NCBI GenBank assembly: GCA_023662725.1
Contig: JAMPIL010000009.1
Span: 1-61,770, forward strand
Reading direction: 5' to 3'
Length of the DNA stretch: 61,770 nucleotides
From: Ruminococcus flavefaciens
GTDB taxonomy: Bacteria; Bacillota; Clostridia; Oscillospirales; Ruminococcaceae
Of the stretch, positions 54,094-61,770 are shown in pieces. The stretch's first letter is position 1. Each line of letters opens with the position of its first letter. The position numbers and the translations under genes were made by a program. Under the pieces are notes generated by a model, which was not told where the DNA came from, made no database searches, and worked only from the letters and a program-made list of their open reading frames with translations.

Positions 54094-56970
54094 TCAGTAT
54101 GATTGCTCATAATTCTGTGACTGCTCGTCCTTAATACCAAGCGACTGTTTCTTCTGACTTATCATTCTCCGCAGTCTGCTGTCAACTGTCCGTCTGACCG
54201 ACTTATATTTCTGCGTATAATCATCTTTAATACACTTGCTGAGATTTGCGAACAGACTAAGCACCGTATTTTTCAGCGTTTGACTTTCAAAATTATCTAT
54301 ATCATCAAGTATGTTCTGTGCATATTCACTTCCGTCGTTTGCGGACTTTGTAAGCCACTCCACAGCCTTTTTCTTATCTTTTTCAAGTTCCTCTGCTCCG
54401 AAAAGATAAAGCCTACCAAGCCGATAGCTTGACCAATTGTTTCTGTCAGCGGACTTTTCAAAGTAATCGACAGCCTTTTGAATATCATACTTTTCTTCCT
54501 GCAAATAAAGTTTGCCAAGAGCATATTGCGTGAATTCGTTATTCTCAGCTGACAGCAAGTATTTCTCAGCTTTCTCTAAGTCCTGCAAAACAATTTCACC
54601 CTTGAAATATATCTTGCCGAGCTTGTAACAGGCAAAAGTATCTCCGCTGTCAACGCACTCAGTCAGCATAGAAAGCCCTTTTTCAATGTCCTGATCCAAG
54701 TGTTCGCCTGAAATATATTCAAGTGCAAGAAATCGCTTTGCATTGGTGTTTTCAAGCTTAATAGCTTTTTCCAGCAGTTTTACCGCTTCCTTCTTATCTT
54801 TTGGAATATGCTCGCCAAGCAATAGAGCCTTGCCGTACTCATATAGACCATTCTTGTTATTCATCTCAGCGGAACGTTTAAAGTAATCAATTGCCGTATC
54901 CATATCGCTGTCGGTTCCAAGTCCATTTTTAAACATAGCGCCCAGTTTGTAATATAGGTTATCGTCCGCCTGATCCTTGCTTTCGAGTTCAAGAAAACCT
55001 GATAATGCGACCTTGAAATATCTCTGTGCGGTTTCTTCAATTTGACTTACATATTCGCCGTTATCGTACATCTGCGCAACGGCATAGGAAGCATAAGGCT
55101 GCCCCTGCGAAGAAGATTTCTGATTCCACAAAAATGCCTGCGACAAGTCTTTTTCCACACCGTTGCCGTAATAGTATAGATTAGCAAGGCTGTACTGTGC
55201 AAATTTGTTGCCCTCCTGAGCTGATTTCAAGAACCAAGTAAAAGCCTGTTTATAATCTTGTTCCGTTCCTACCCCATAGCAATGCATTTTACCAATGCGA
55301 TACCAAACGTAAGAGCGCATATCCACGGGTTTCATAACCTGTCCCTTGTATTTAGGCTCGTATGGAAACATATAGTCAGCATCCGGTTCGATCTCCATAA
55401 AGCCCTGCAATGCCTCTTTGTAGAATGCAAATGATTTTTCTTCGTCTTTTGCGCCAAGCTTTTCAGTAGAATACAGCTTTCCTAGATCGTGAATGGCAAG
55501 AACGTTGCCTGACTCTGATTCGGTAAGCAAAAGCTGTTCTGCTTTTTGAAAATCTTCAAGCTTTGATTGCTTGTTGTAAATCAGTTTGCAGGCTTCTTTG
55601 TATGTTTTACTCCATTTGAGGTAGTATTTGCTTTTGGGTGCATTATCAACATCAACTGTTATCGCATTACTCCAAGTGAAATCCTTGGCTGTCAGATCAT
55701 CGTTATCTGAAAATGTCACGTTACCATTTTCGGATTGCTCAGATTCATCGAACTGCGGAGAAATATCAACATAAAAGTCATCATTCTCAAATTGTTCTGT
55801 TGGTTCGGGTTCGTCCATTTCTGCATCAACGACAGGATCGCGCATATCAAGTACAGTTCTGATTATCATATTCCGCACAGGTTTAAAAACTTTGTTGTCA
55901 ACCAATGGCGGCAGTTCTTTTTCCTTTTGCGTATAGGTCTTGTATTTTAAAAGCTCCAAGCTGCACCATTTTTCATAAAGCTGACGGATATTATCGTCTT
56001 TTGCAAGTTCCGAAAAAATGCTGTTGACTGTTTCTTTGACCTCCGGCAAAAGATATCCATAGACTTTTTTGCCTTTGACACTTTGTAACTGAAAATATAG
56101 TTTGCGGATAAGATTTTCAAGCTGCGGATTTTCAAAATCGCCTTGCTGAACTTTTTTGACAATGCTTTGAAACTCTGTTTTTGATACAGCTTTCAATTCG
56201 TCACGGCTTAACGTCTGTTCCTGATATATGGACTGCAGATCATCATGAAATATATCGTTTGCAAATACGGAACGAATTTTATCTATGCCCTCCCGTGTCA
56301 AAAATCCCTGCTTCGGATTTGCCCCATACACAAGCAAATGAATATGCGGATGATGAGTCGTGTCATGGAATGCGGCATACCATTTCAGATTGCATAGCGG
56401 AATACGCTGCGCTTTTGCAATATCGGAAATATGTCTTTTCACAAGGTCACGCCACACTTCCGAATTATCATAACCTAGACGGACAGCGTCCTCACGACGA
56501 AGCGAAACAACGTGTGACCATACGTTGCCCTTGTGATTTGCTATTTCGTTAGCTACTCTGTCAAGAATGATCAGTTCATCTTTTTCATTGAAAAGACCAT
56601 GAGATCCTCTTTTCTGAACTCCCGGACGCATAGCCATGTAGCCGACAAAATTCTGACGGTTGCCAATGACATCAGCATTGCGCTCAATGATTGTTGAAAT
56701 CAATTCACATGCATTTTCTACCGTAGGATCAGCGATGTAGTCCTCATATTCCAAATATTTTTTAGATTCGGGAAAATCCGAAAGCAAATCACGAAGAAGT
56801 TCTTGCTGATTTTTGGTAGCGTTATCATTTTTGGCAATAGCGTTTTGGTCACGAACTTCAACTGTTTCACGGATTGCGATGTACTTTGTGTAATTTCTGC
56901 GCTTGTTTTTACTTTTCTGTGTACCGCTTTTCAGATAGCGGCTTGTGACGATTATTTGAGATAAAGCTAT
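54094..56970 (-). CDS. mob: MobP-type relaxase with Sel1 repeats, apparent ATA start
   Basis: The frame encodes about 958 residues from ATA at 56970. The N-terminal text (LSQIIVTSRYLKSGTQ) and the histidine cluster HHPHIHLLVYG mark a MobP-type relaxase that nicks at oriT and leads DNA transfer. The C-terminal half (about 460-900) has roughly a dozen Sel1-like repeats (GVGTEQDYKQAFTWFLKSAQ; YYYGNGVEKDLSQAFLWNQK). AGGAGGAG lies five bases before ATA, where ATG is expected; the next usual start, TTG at 56787, would remove the relaxase N-terminus. It follows the XerC-like gene by 11 bp. No coupling protein or type IV secretion genes are in the window. Confidence 0.88.
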   Translation of the reverse strand: MALSQIIVTSRYLKSGTQKSKNKRRNYTKYIAIRETVEVRDQNAIAKNDNATKNQQELLRDLLSDFPESKKYLEYEDYIADPTVENACELISTIIERNADVIGNRQNFVGYMAMRPGVQKRGSHGLFNEKDELIILDRVANEIANHKGNVWSHVVSLRREDAVRLGYDNSEVWRDLVKRHISDIAKAQRIPLCNLKWYAAFHDTTHHPHIHLLVYGANPKQGFLTREGIDKIRSVFANDIFHDDLQSIYQEQTLSRDELKAVSKTEFQSIVKKVQQGDFENPQLENLIRKLYFQLQSVKGKKVYGYLLPEVKETVNSIFSELAKDDNIRQLYEKWCSLELLKYKTYTQKEKELPPLVDNKVFKPVRNMIIRTVLDMRDPVVDAEMDEPEPTEQFENDDFYVDISPQFDESEQSENGNVTFSDNDDLTAKDFTWSNAITVDVDNAPKSKYYLKWSKTYKEACKLIYNKQSKLEDFQKAEQLLLTESESGNVLAIHDLGKLYSTEKLGAKDEEKSFAFYKEALQGFMEIEPDADYMFPYEPKYKGQVMKPVDMRSYVWYRIGKMHCYGVGTEQDYKQAFTWFLKSAQEGNKFAQYSLANLYYYGNGVEKDLSQAFLWNQKSSSQGQPYASYAVAQMYDNGEYVSQIEETAQRYFKVALSGFLELESKDQADDNLYYKLGAMFKNGLGTDSDMDTAIDYFKRSAEMNNKNGLYEYGKALLLGEHIPKDKKEAVKLLEKAIKLENTNAKRFLALEYISGEHLDQDIEKGLSMLTECVDSGDTFACYKLGKIYFKGEIVLQDLEKAEKYLLSAENNEFTQYALGKLYLQEEKYDIQKAVDYFEKSADRNNWSSYRLGRLYLFGAEELEKDKKKAVEWLTKSANDGSEYAQNILDDIDNFESQTLKNTVLSLFANLSKCIKDDYTQKYKSVRRTVDSRLRRMISQKKQSLGIKDEQSQNYEQSY

Positions 56971-56981
56971 AGTATCTCCTC

Positions 56982-57890
56982 CTAACCAATATTCAGTTTG
57001 TTTCTTGGATGTTTTGTTTTAAGTATCTCTTTTTGTTTTGCAGACGTAACATGCGTATAAATCTGAGTTGTAGTTATTGAACTATGTCCCAACATTCGCT
57101 GTATGTAACGGATATCAACGTCTTCTTCAAGAAGAAAAGTAGCAAAAGAATGTCGGAACATATGAGGCGTTATGTGCATTTCTACTCCGCATAATTGACA
57201 GTATGAATTGATCATGTTGCGTACAGACTGTTCGGTCATTCTTCTGCCTAGCTTGTTTACGAAAAAATATCCCGAGTCCGAAATTTCTTTTTCAAATAAT
57301 GAATGATATTTTTTAAGAATACTGAGTACCGAAAAGTTTTCAATAGGTATAATACGTTCTTTGGAACCTTTACCGTAAAATTTAACCGAATTTCCTAACA
57401 GATCAACATTATCTGAACGCAAAGTACAAATTTCTGCTACTCTCGCTCCTGTGGCGAAAAGCAATTCGAGAATTGCTGTATTGCGAACTGCACAGCGAAT
57501 CTGATAATCGCTTTTAGCAAACACAATTTGCTGATATGAAAAAGATATCAGTTTGGCTATGACTCCAAGGGGAATGGTTTTCGGCAGCAGCAAAGGTTCT
57601 TTTATCGTTGTTTCCAATTTATCGAACGGATTAAAGTCGATAAGATCCTGCAAAAGCAGAAAGTGAATAAACGCTTTTAGCGTTGCAAGCTTACGCTTGG
57701 CTGTTTTGGGCTTGTACTTTTTGTTGAGATATTCTATGTAGTCCCACAAAGCCTGCTTTGAAAGCTCGTTCGAAAAATCTCCGTACTGCGACAAGTCGAT
57801 TTTATACGCTCGTATCGTTTTCTCACTGAGCTTTTTGTGGTAACGGCAATAATTCAGAAATTCATCAATGTGCAATTTATATTCAAACAT
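56982..57890 (-). CDS. XerC-like tyrosine recombinase
   Basis: This 302-residue recombinase has a SAM-like core-binding domain (about 1-95) and a catalytic domain with R150 (TGARVAEIC), K174 in YGKGSKERI, H243 and R246 (HMFRHSF), H269 (MLGHSS) and nucleophile Y278. Size and text match XerC/XerD-type enzymes of mobilizable elements. It is the first gene of the operon with the relaxase. Its role may be integration or dimer resolution; the three serine recombinases at the other side could be the actual integrases. Confidence 0.92.
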   Translation of the reverse strand: MFEYKLHIDEFLNYCRYHKKLSEKTIRAYKIDLSQYGDFSNELSKQALWDYIEYLNKKYKPKTAKRKLATLKAFIHFLLLQDLIDFNPFDKLETTIKEPLLLPKTIPLGVIAKLISFSYQQIVFAKSDYQIRCAVRNTAILELLFATGARVAEICTLRSDNVDLLGNSVKFYGKGSKERIIPIENFSVLSILKKYHSLFEKEISDSGYFFVNKLGRRMTEQSVRNMINSYCQLCGVEMHITPHMFRHSFATFLLEEDVDIRYIQRMLGHSSITTTQIYTHVTSAKQKEILKTKHPRNKLNIG

Positions 57891-58195
57891 AATGGAAAAC
57901 TCCTTTAATTTTTAGTATTGGTAAATTTGACATTTTAGTCAAATTGAACAAATGAAACAGAAATTTATTCTTAGCATTTGATTCAGTTTACATCTATTAT
58001 ACCAGAGTTTTCGGAGTTCGACAAATTCCGACAATTTGTGGAAATTCACGAATTTTGTCAGATTAAATTGACATTTTGCGGATTCGGTGTTATATTTAAA
58101 GTAAAAAAGTTTAATAAGTGATAACTATTAATTATAACCTTTTATATAGTATTGAATATAGCTTGTTTTGATTTATAAGAAAGGATTAAAGAATC
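57891..58195. other. AT-rich intergenic region with inverted repeats
   Basis: About 300 bp with no gene. AATTTGAC (57924-57931) faces GTCAAATT (57938-57945), and ACAAATT (58021-58027) faces AATTTGT (58033-58039), with further GACA/TGTC-rich text to 58080. These could be operator or recombinase sites at the right edge of the mobilizable element. The promoters of the XerC-like and glycosyltransferase genes should also be here. Confidence 0.4.
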
Positions 58196-59176
58196 ATGGA
58201 GAATATTTTAATCAGTATTATAACACCTTTACATAGCTTTGATAGTTATTTCTATAAATGTCTGGACTGTTTATTGGGTCAGACACTATCAAATATGGAA
58301 ATAATAATTGTAGATGATTATTCAAATGATAATATACCATGTTTAATTAAACAGTACCTTCAGGATCCTCGATGTAAATATATTCGATTGGCTGAGCAAT
58401 TAGGCCCTGGTGGTGCAAGAAATAAAGGAATGGAAATTGCAAAAGGAGAGTATATTGGATTTTGTGATAGCGATGATTGGGTTGATTTAGATTATTATAA
58501 AAAAGCAACAGATTTGTTGGCTTCTACGCAAGCAGATATTGCAATGTGCGGACAAATACGCGAATATGATACCAGATTAAATGAACCAATATACAAATGC
58601 AAATATGACAAATTTATGGAAATGAATGGCGAAATGGCATTTCAAATTATGTCATATAATTATCAACTTGATATTAAAGTAATACCACCTTGCACAAATA
58701 AAGTCTATAGAAAAACTTTTCTTGAAAACTTAGGAGTTCGGTTCCAAGAAAAAGTATTCTTTCAAGATTCGATTTTTTCTGTTGAAACGATTCTTAAGGC
58801 TAAAAAGATAATATGTGTTCCAGGAGTATTATATCATCATTATAAACGACGCAACTCAATCATTCAATCGTTTAGTGATAAACATATCATCGATTTCGAG
58901 AATTTTTGCGTTAGTATAAGAGAATTTCTTCTTAGAGAAAATCTTTATGAAAAATACAAGCGTAATTATTATAATATGATGACACACTTTTATGGAATCA
59001 TCATACGAGAAATCTTTGAATTTATAATTGATGATGAATTGCGCAAAAAATATATGATTAAGACTTTCTCATCGTTAAATTCTGTAATTAATTATAATGA
59101 GTACATTGAAAATATAAGTGCAGAACAGCTACGTTTACACTTATTTCCCCAGATGAATGACACAACATTGTATTAA
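58196..59176 (+). CDS. Family 2 glycosyltransferase
   Basis: This 326-residue GT-A enzyme has the nucleotide-sugar binding start (ISIITPLHSFDSYFYKCLDC; MEIIIVDDYSND) and the DxD motif in GFCDSDDWVDLDY at about residue 97. Acceptor and sugar are unknown; family 2 enzymes build capsule, teichoic acid or other glycans. AAAGGA precedes the ATG. It is convergent with the STAND-like ATPase gene, with a gap of one base. Confidence 0.88.
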   Translation: MENILISIITPLHSFDSYFYKCLDCLLGQTLSNMEIIIVDDYSNDNIPCLIKQYLQDPRCKYIRLAEQLGPGGARNKGMEIAKGEYIGFCDSDDWVDLDYYKKATDLLASTQADIAMCGQIREYDTRLNEPIYKCKYDKFMEMNGEMAFQIMSYNYQLDIKVIPPCTNKVYRKTFLENLGVRFQEKVFFQDSIFSVETILKAKKIICVPGVLYHHYKRRNSIIQSFSDKHIIDFENFCVSIREFLLRENLYEKYKRNYYNMMTHFYGIIIREIFEFIIDDELRKKYMIKTFSSLNSVINYNEYIENISAEQLRLHLFPQMNDTTLY

Positions 59177-59177
59177 A

Positions 59178-61550
59178 CTACCAGCAACTTCGAATCTCCA
59201 AATAATAGATACCCTTTTCGAGTGATCCACCCAAATAATACTTTAATATAGGATTATTAATCAAACTATCTTCATCATTAGAATTATCCTCATATTCATG
59301 TTGTAAGACATAAATGTTATGTTGAATTAGGTCATTGTAAGATGGGATGTTTTCAAATATTAGAGAAGCGTTCTTAAGTTCTTCAATAGCTCTTTCGTAG
59401 TTTCCTGTTACAACATTTCGTGCAGCACTTGCAAGATGGAAAAAACCTTGTAATCTGGGGCGACGTTTTCTTATTACATAAAAGTCTGATAATAGAAAAC
59501 TATCTCCTCTTTTAACATCTCTTCGATAATAAAAATACATTGCCATACCTAATAATGTTTTTCTATAATCATTATAATATTGACTATGTAGCTTTTCCAT
59601 ATATAACAGTGTGTTATCTTCCTCTGATAAATCGTTATCAATTATCATTTTCATATATGATAAATAAAAGTGTGCCCATATAAGATATTTATTGCTATAT
59701 TTGTCTAATCTTTCTTGGTTTGGTTCATAATAATCAAGGCACGATTCAATAATATCTATTGTTTTCTTTGGTTCACGTTGCATTAAGGTGAGACTATATC
59801 TGATACAATATGAGTAATATCTACTCTGTAGTCGATTATCAACCAAATCTTTGCATACTTGCTCAAAAAACAAATTGCTATCATTCTCTTGAAGTTCGGA
59901 TTTAATCATACTGATAATTATATTTGCGTTATGATATCGTACACATTTATGGAGTTCCTCCCTAATTGTTTTACGTGATATTAAATCCGATGTGCTTTGA
60001 ATTAGTTCTTTCGCATAGTTATTTGCGCCTTTATAGTCAAGTGATTCAAATGTACTATTTGTTAGCTCCCATAATGCTGCATTTAAAACTTTTCGTATTT
60101 GTGGAGAGGGATACTTTAATGCAGAACTTTCTTCATAAATACGCTTGAACATATATTTCCCTGAATAGTCCATACTACAATGTGTACAGGACAGTGCGTA
60201 TTCATAAAACAAAGTGTAATATTCAGTTTCATTTATTGTATTTTTAAAAGTAGATGATGTTGTATCACGATACACTGGTTCAAGCGAATAATATACAAAA
60301 ACATATTTGCCTAATTTAAAAGCTTGATGTATTTTATCTATTGCTTTATTTAAAGCACTTAGATTGGTACATTCAAGAAGTTCTATAAATGAAATATTAA
60401 GAAAATCGCTATATGGATAATTCCTCCTATAATAGTTTGTGTAAATATCATGATATGGTATTAATCTTCCAGTGTATGGATCGTGCTTTACTAAATGATA
60501 ACTTAGTAGCTTTTGTCCTTCTCTCTCGTTTGGGACTTCTATGCCCGATGAATTCCAGTAAACCATATTACATAATTTTTCGGCAGCTTCATCTTCACGT
60601 ATTGCATCCATGAAAAGACGACCAATATACATATTCATTATTTTTTCCTGAAAAAACAGATGATACAGTGTTGCAAAAGAATTAAAATCATTAATCGCTT
60701 CACCATGATCTAAAACATACTCGGTGAAAAAAAGTAATTCTAAAATGTTTGAAAAAAAGAACTGTGACTGCAGTAATTCCAGTACCTCTTGTTCTATTTG
60801 TTCTTTTGGAAGCAATGATAAACAATCAGATACACTGATACAAAGTTCATACTGAAACACTGGCATTTTTTTTGTTAATTCTGAAAAGCATGAATTTTGT
60901 TTAATATGCTGACCAGACAGAATAATTATAAATGGTGCATTTATGTTTAAAAGGTCGTCCACAATTCTATATATAGTATTGATAACTAGTTCATTTGTCT
61001 TATGTATATTATCAAAAATAATTAAACGAGGGTTTACATAAAGCTTTGGTGGAAATAATTGAATCCCCTCATTAATATATTTTGAAAACATTCGACCAAG
61101 AGACTCAGCTGAATGGCTGCAGGAGATAATATCATAATATAGCTGAGAAATAAATTGCACATCTTTTAATTTATCGAGGTATTCCTTATTTACACTATTG
61201 GCTGGCAGAAACGGGAAATGGATATAGTTAATGCAATACACCAAGCTATTTAGATTATTTATTTGATTCTCTGACATTTCAAATCTAAAAGTCAATATAT
61301 TAGAATAACTAATATCGTTAATAAATTGATCTAAAAGATAACTTTTTCCGACTCCAGAAAGACCTTGAATGGAAAACAACATTGTTTTATTGTTCTGTAG
61401 AAATTTTGAAAAGCCACGACGAATATTTTGTAATAATTTCTCTTGGGAAGGAATACAATATTTTTTATTCTTATTTATGGAAATTGTAACATTTCTTTTA
61501 GGAACTAAACTTAAAGATCCAAGTTTGAATGCAGGAATGGGAAGCTGCAA
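59178..61550 (-). CDS. STAND/NACHT-like P-loop ATPase with helical repeats
   Basis: This protein of at least 790 residues has Walker A GLSGVGKS at residues 63-70 and Walker B PRLIIFDNIH at about 174-183, then a winged-helix-like region and a long helical, probably TPR-like, C-terminal half. STAND ATPases act as signal-sensing switches, often in defence. TTG at 61550 is the first usual start but has only a poor site. The frame is open for 52 codons further (to TAG at 61709-61707), with plausible text (SRLQGIIKLQPKRWNLNIG), so the true N-terminus may have been damaged or begins at a rare codon. Confidence 0.7.
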   Translation of the reverse strand: MQLPIPAFKLGSLSLVPKRNVTISINKNKKYCIPSQEKLLQNIRRGFSKFLQNNKTMLFSIQGLSGVGKSYLLDQFINDISYSNILTFRFEMSENQINNLNSLVYCINYIHFPFLPANSVNKEYLDKLKDVQFISQLYYDIISCSHSAESLGRMFSKYINEGIQLFPPKLYVNPRLIIFDNIHKTNELVINTIYRIVDDLLNINAPFIIILSGQHIKQNSCFSELTKKMPVFQYELCISVSDCLSLLPKEQIEQEVLELLQSQFFFSNILELLFFTEYVLDHGEAINDFNSFATLYHLFFQEKIMNMYIGRLFMDAIREDEAAEKLCNMVYWNSSGIEVPNEREGQKLLSYHLVKHDPYTGRLIPYHDIYTNYYRRNYPYSDFLNISFIELLECTNLSALNKAIDKIHQAFKLGKYVFVYYSLEPVYRDTTSSTFKNTINETEYYTLFYEYALSCTHCSMDYSGKYMFKRIYEESSALKYPSPQIRKVLNAALWELTNSTFESLDYKGANNYAKELIQSTSDLISRKTIREELHKCVRYHNANIIISMIKSELQENDSNLFFEQVCKDLVDNRLQSRYYSYCIRYSLTLMQREPKKTIDIIESCLDYYEPNQERLDKYSNKYLIWAHFYLSYMKMIIDNDLSEEDNTLLYMEKLHSQYYNDYRKTLLGMAMYFYYRRDVKRGDSFLLSDFYVIRKRRPRLQGFFHLASAARNVVTGNYERAIEELKNASLIFENIPSYNDLIQHNIYVLQHEYEDNSNDEDSLINNPILKYYLGGSLEKGIYYLEIRSCW

Positions 61551-61701
61551 ATGTTCATCTTTTCTTTTTGAACTCTTATATCCAAATTTTTCAGAGAGCG
61601 AAAACTTAAATTCGACACTGTTTACGCCTATGTTTAAATTCCATCTCTTAGGTTGTAGTTTTATAATACCCTGAAGACGACTTTCAGATTGAATAGAACC
61701 C

Positions 61702-61754
61702 TTATCCTAAATTCGGGATAAGGGTTCTTATCCCGAAAAATAAATTATCCCGAT
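61702..61754. repeat. Palindromic TTATCCCGA repeats at the window edge
   Basis: TTATCCTAAA, TTATCCCGAA and TTATCCCGAT lie within about 50 bp. TTCGGGATAAG (61712-61722) and CTTATCCCGAA (61727-61737) form a perfect 11-bp inverted repeat with a four-base loop. This is either a regulatory array for the ATPase gene or a short mobile palindrome. Confidence 0.6.
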
Positions 61755-61770
61755 AACAAGAAAAAGCCAC

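Noticed and set aside
61369-61674. Plus-strand frame of about 101 codons opposite the STAND-like ATPase
   Set aside because: It is antisense to the P-loop region of a well-supported gene, with no ribosome-binding site.

Overview
The window looks like the chromosome of an anaerobic, low-to-mid GC Clostridia, most probably a Ruminococcus-like member of the Oscillospiraceae. Supporting signs are a T-box leader, a reverse-order rubrerythrin, a pyruvate formate-lyase activating enzyme, an AgrA/AgrC-type regulator pair, and large secreted proteins with cellulose-binding-like modules. The genus is an inference from gene content, not a database result.

Layout. (1) 1-2480 is the integrase end of an integrated element (small HTH protein, XRE repressor with a palindromic operator, tyrosine integrase) abutting the 3' end of tRNA-Thr(GGT) at 2481-2556; the rest of that element lies off the left edge. 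(2) 2.6-16.1 kb is ordinary chromosome: T-box, methyltransferase, SPL-like radical SAM protein, tyrS, pflA, HD phosphohydrolase, rubrerythrin, a Crp/Fnr regulator, asnB, pyrB carrying a PyrI-type zinc domain, a GntR-ABC transporter operon, an FkbM methyltransferase and a PH-domain protein. (3) 16.2-26.0 kb starts with an RCC1-repeat lipoprotein, then holds an AT-rich five-gene cluster on the minus strand: a membrane-anchored amidotransferase-like/alpha-toroid protein, a beta-lactamase-fold serine hydrolase, a shortened NIS (IucA/IucC) synthetase-like protein, and a Gabija pair (GajA OLD nuclease, GajB UvrD helicase). This combination is the best candidate for an undescribed system.

(4) 26.2-57.9 kb reads as a decaying mobilizable element, mostly on the minus strand. 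It has a XerC-like recombinase and a MobP-type relaxase with Sel1 repeats at the right, and three tandem large serine-recombinase genes, two toxin-antitoxin type genes and a sigma-like factor at the left. In between lie an AgrA/AgrC-like regulatory pair and a secreted polymorphic-toxin locus: a 2302-aa repeat/FN3/PKD protein, a 1646-aa toxin, immunity genes, and an orphan HINT-WHH nuclease module. A group II intron splits a gamma-glutamylcyclotransferase-like gene so that exact splicing would restore its frame. Several genes are damaged: the intron maturase has TAA and TGA stops in frame, recombinase 2 has an in-frame TAG, one SUKH immunity gene is frameshifted, and the relaxase appears to start at ATA.

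(5) 57.9-61.8 kb carries a family 2 glycosyltransferase convergent with a STAND-like P-loop ATPase whose reading frame runs upstream of any normal start codon towards a short palindromic repeat at the window edge.

How the parts may work together: the Agr-like regulator operon and the start region of the 2302-aa gene share a near-identical motif of about 28 bp. This suggests that the LytTR regulator controls the secreted toxin locus, or the divergent 79-aa gene.
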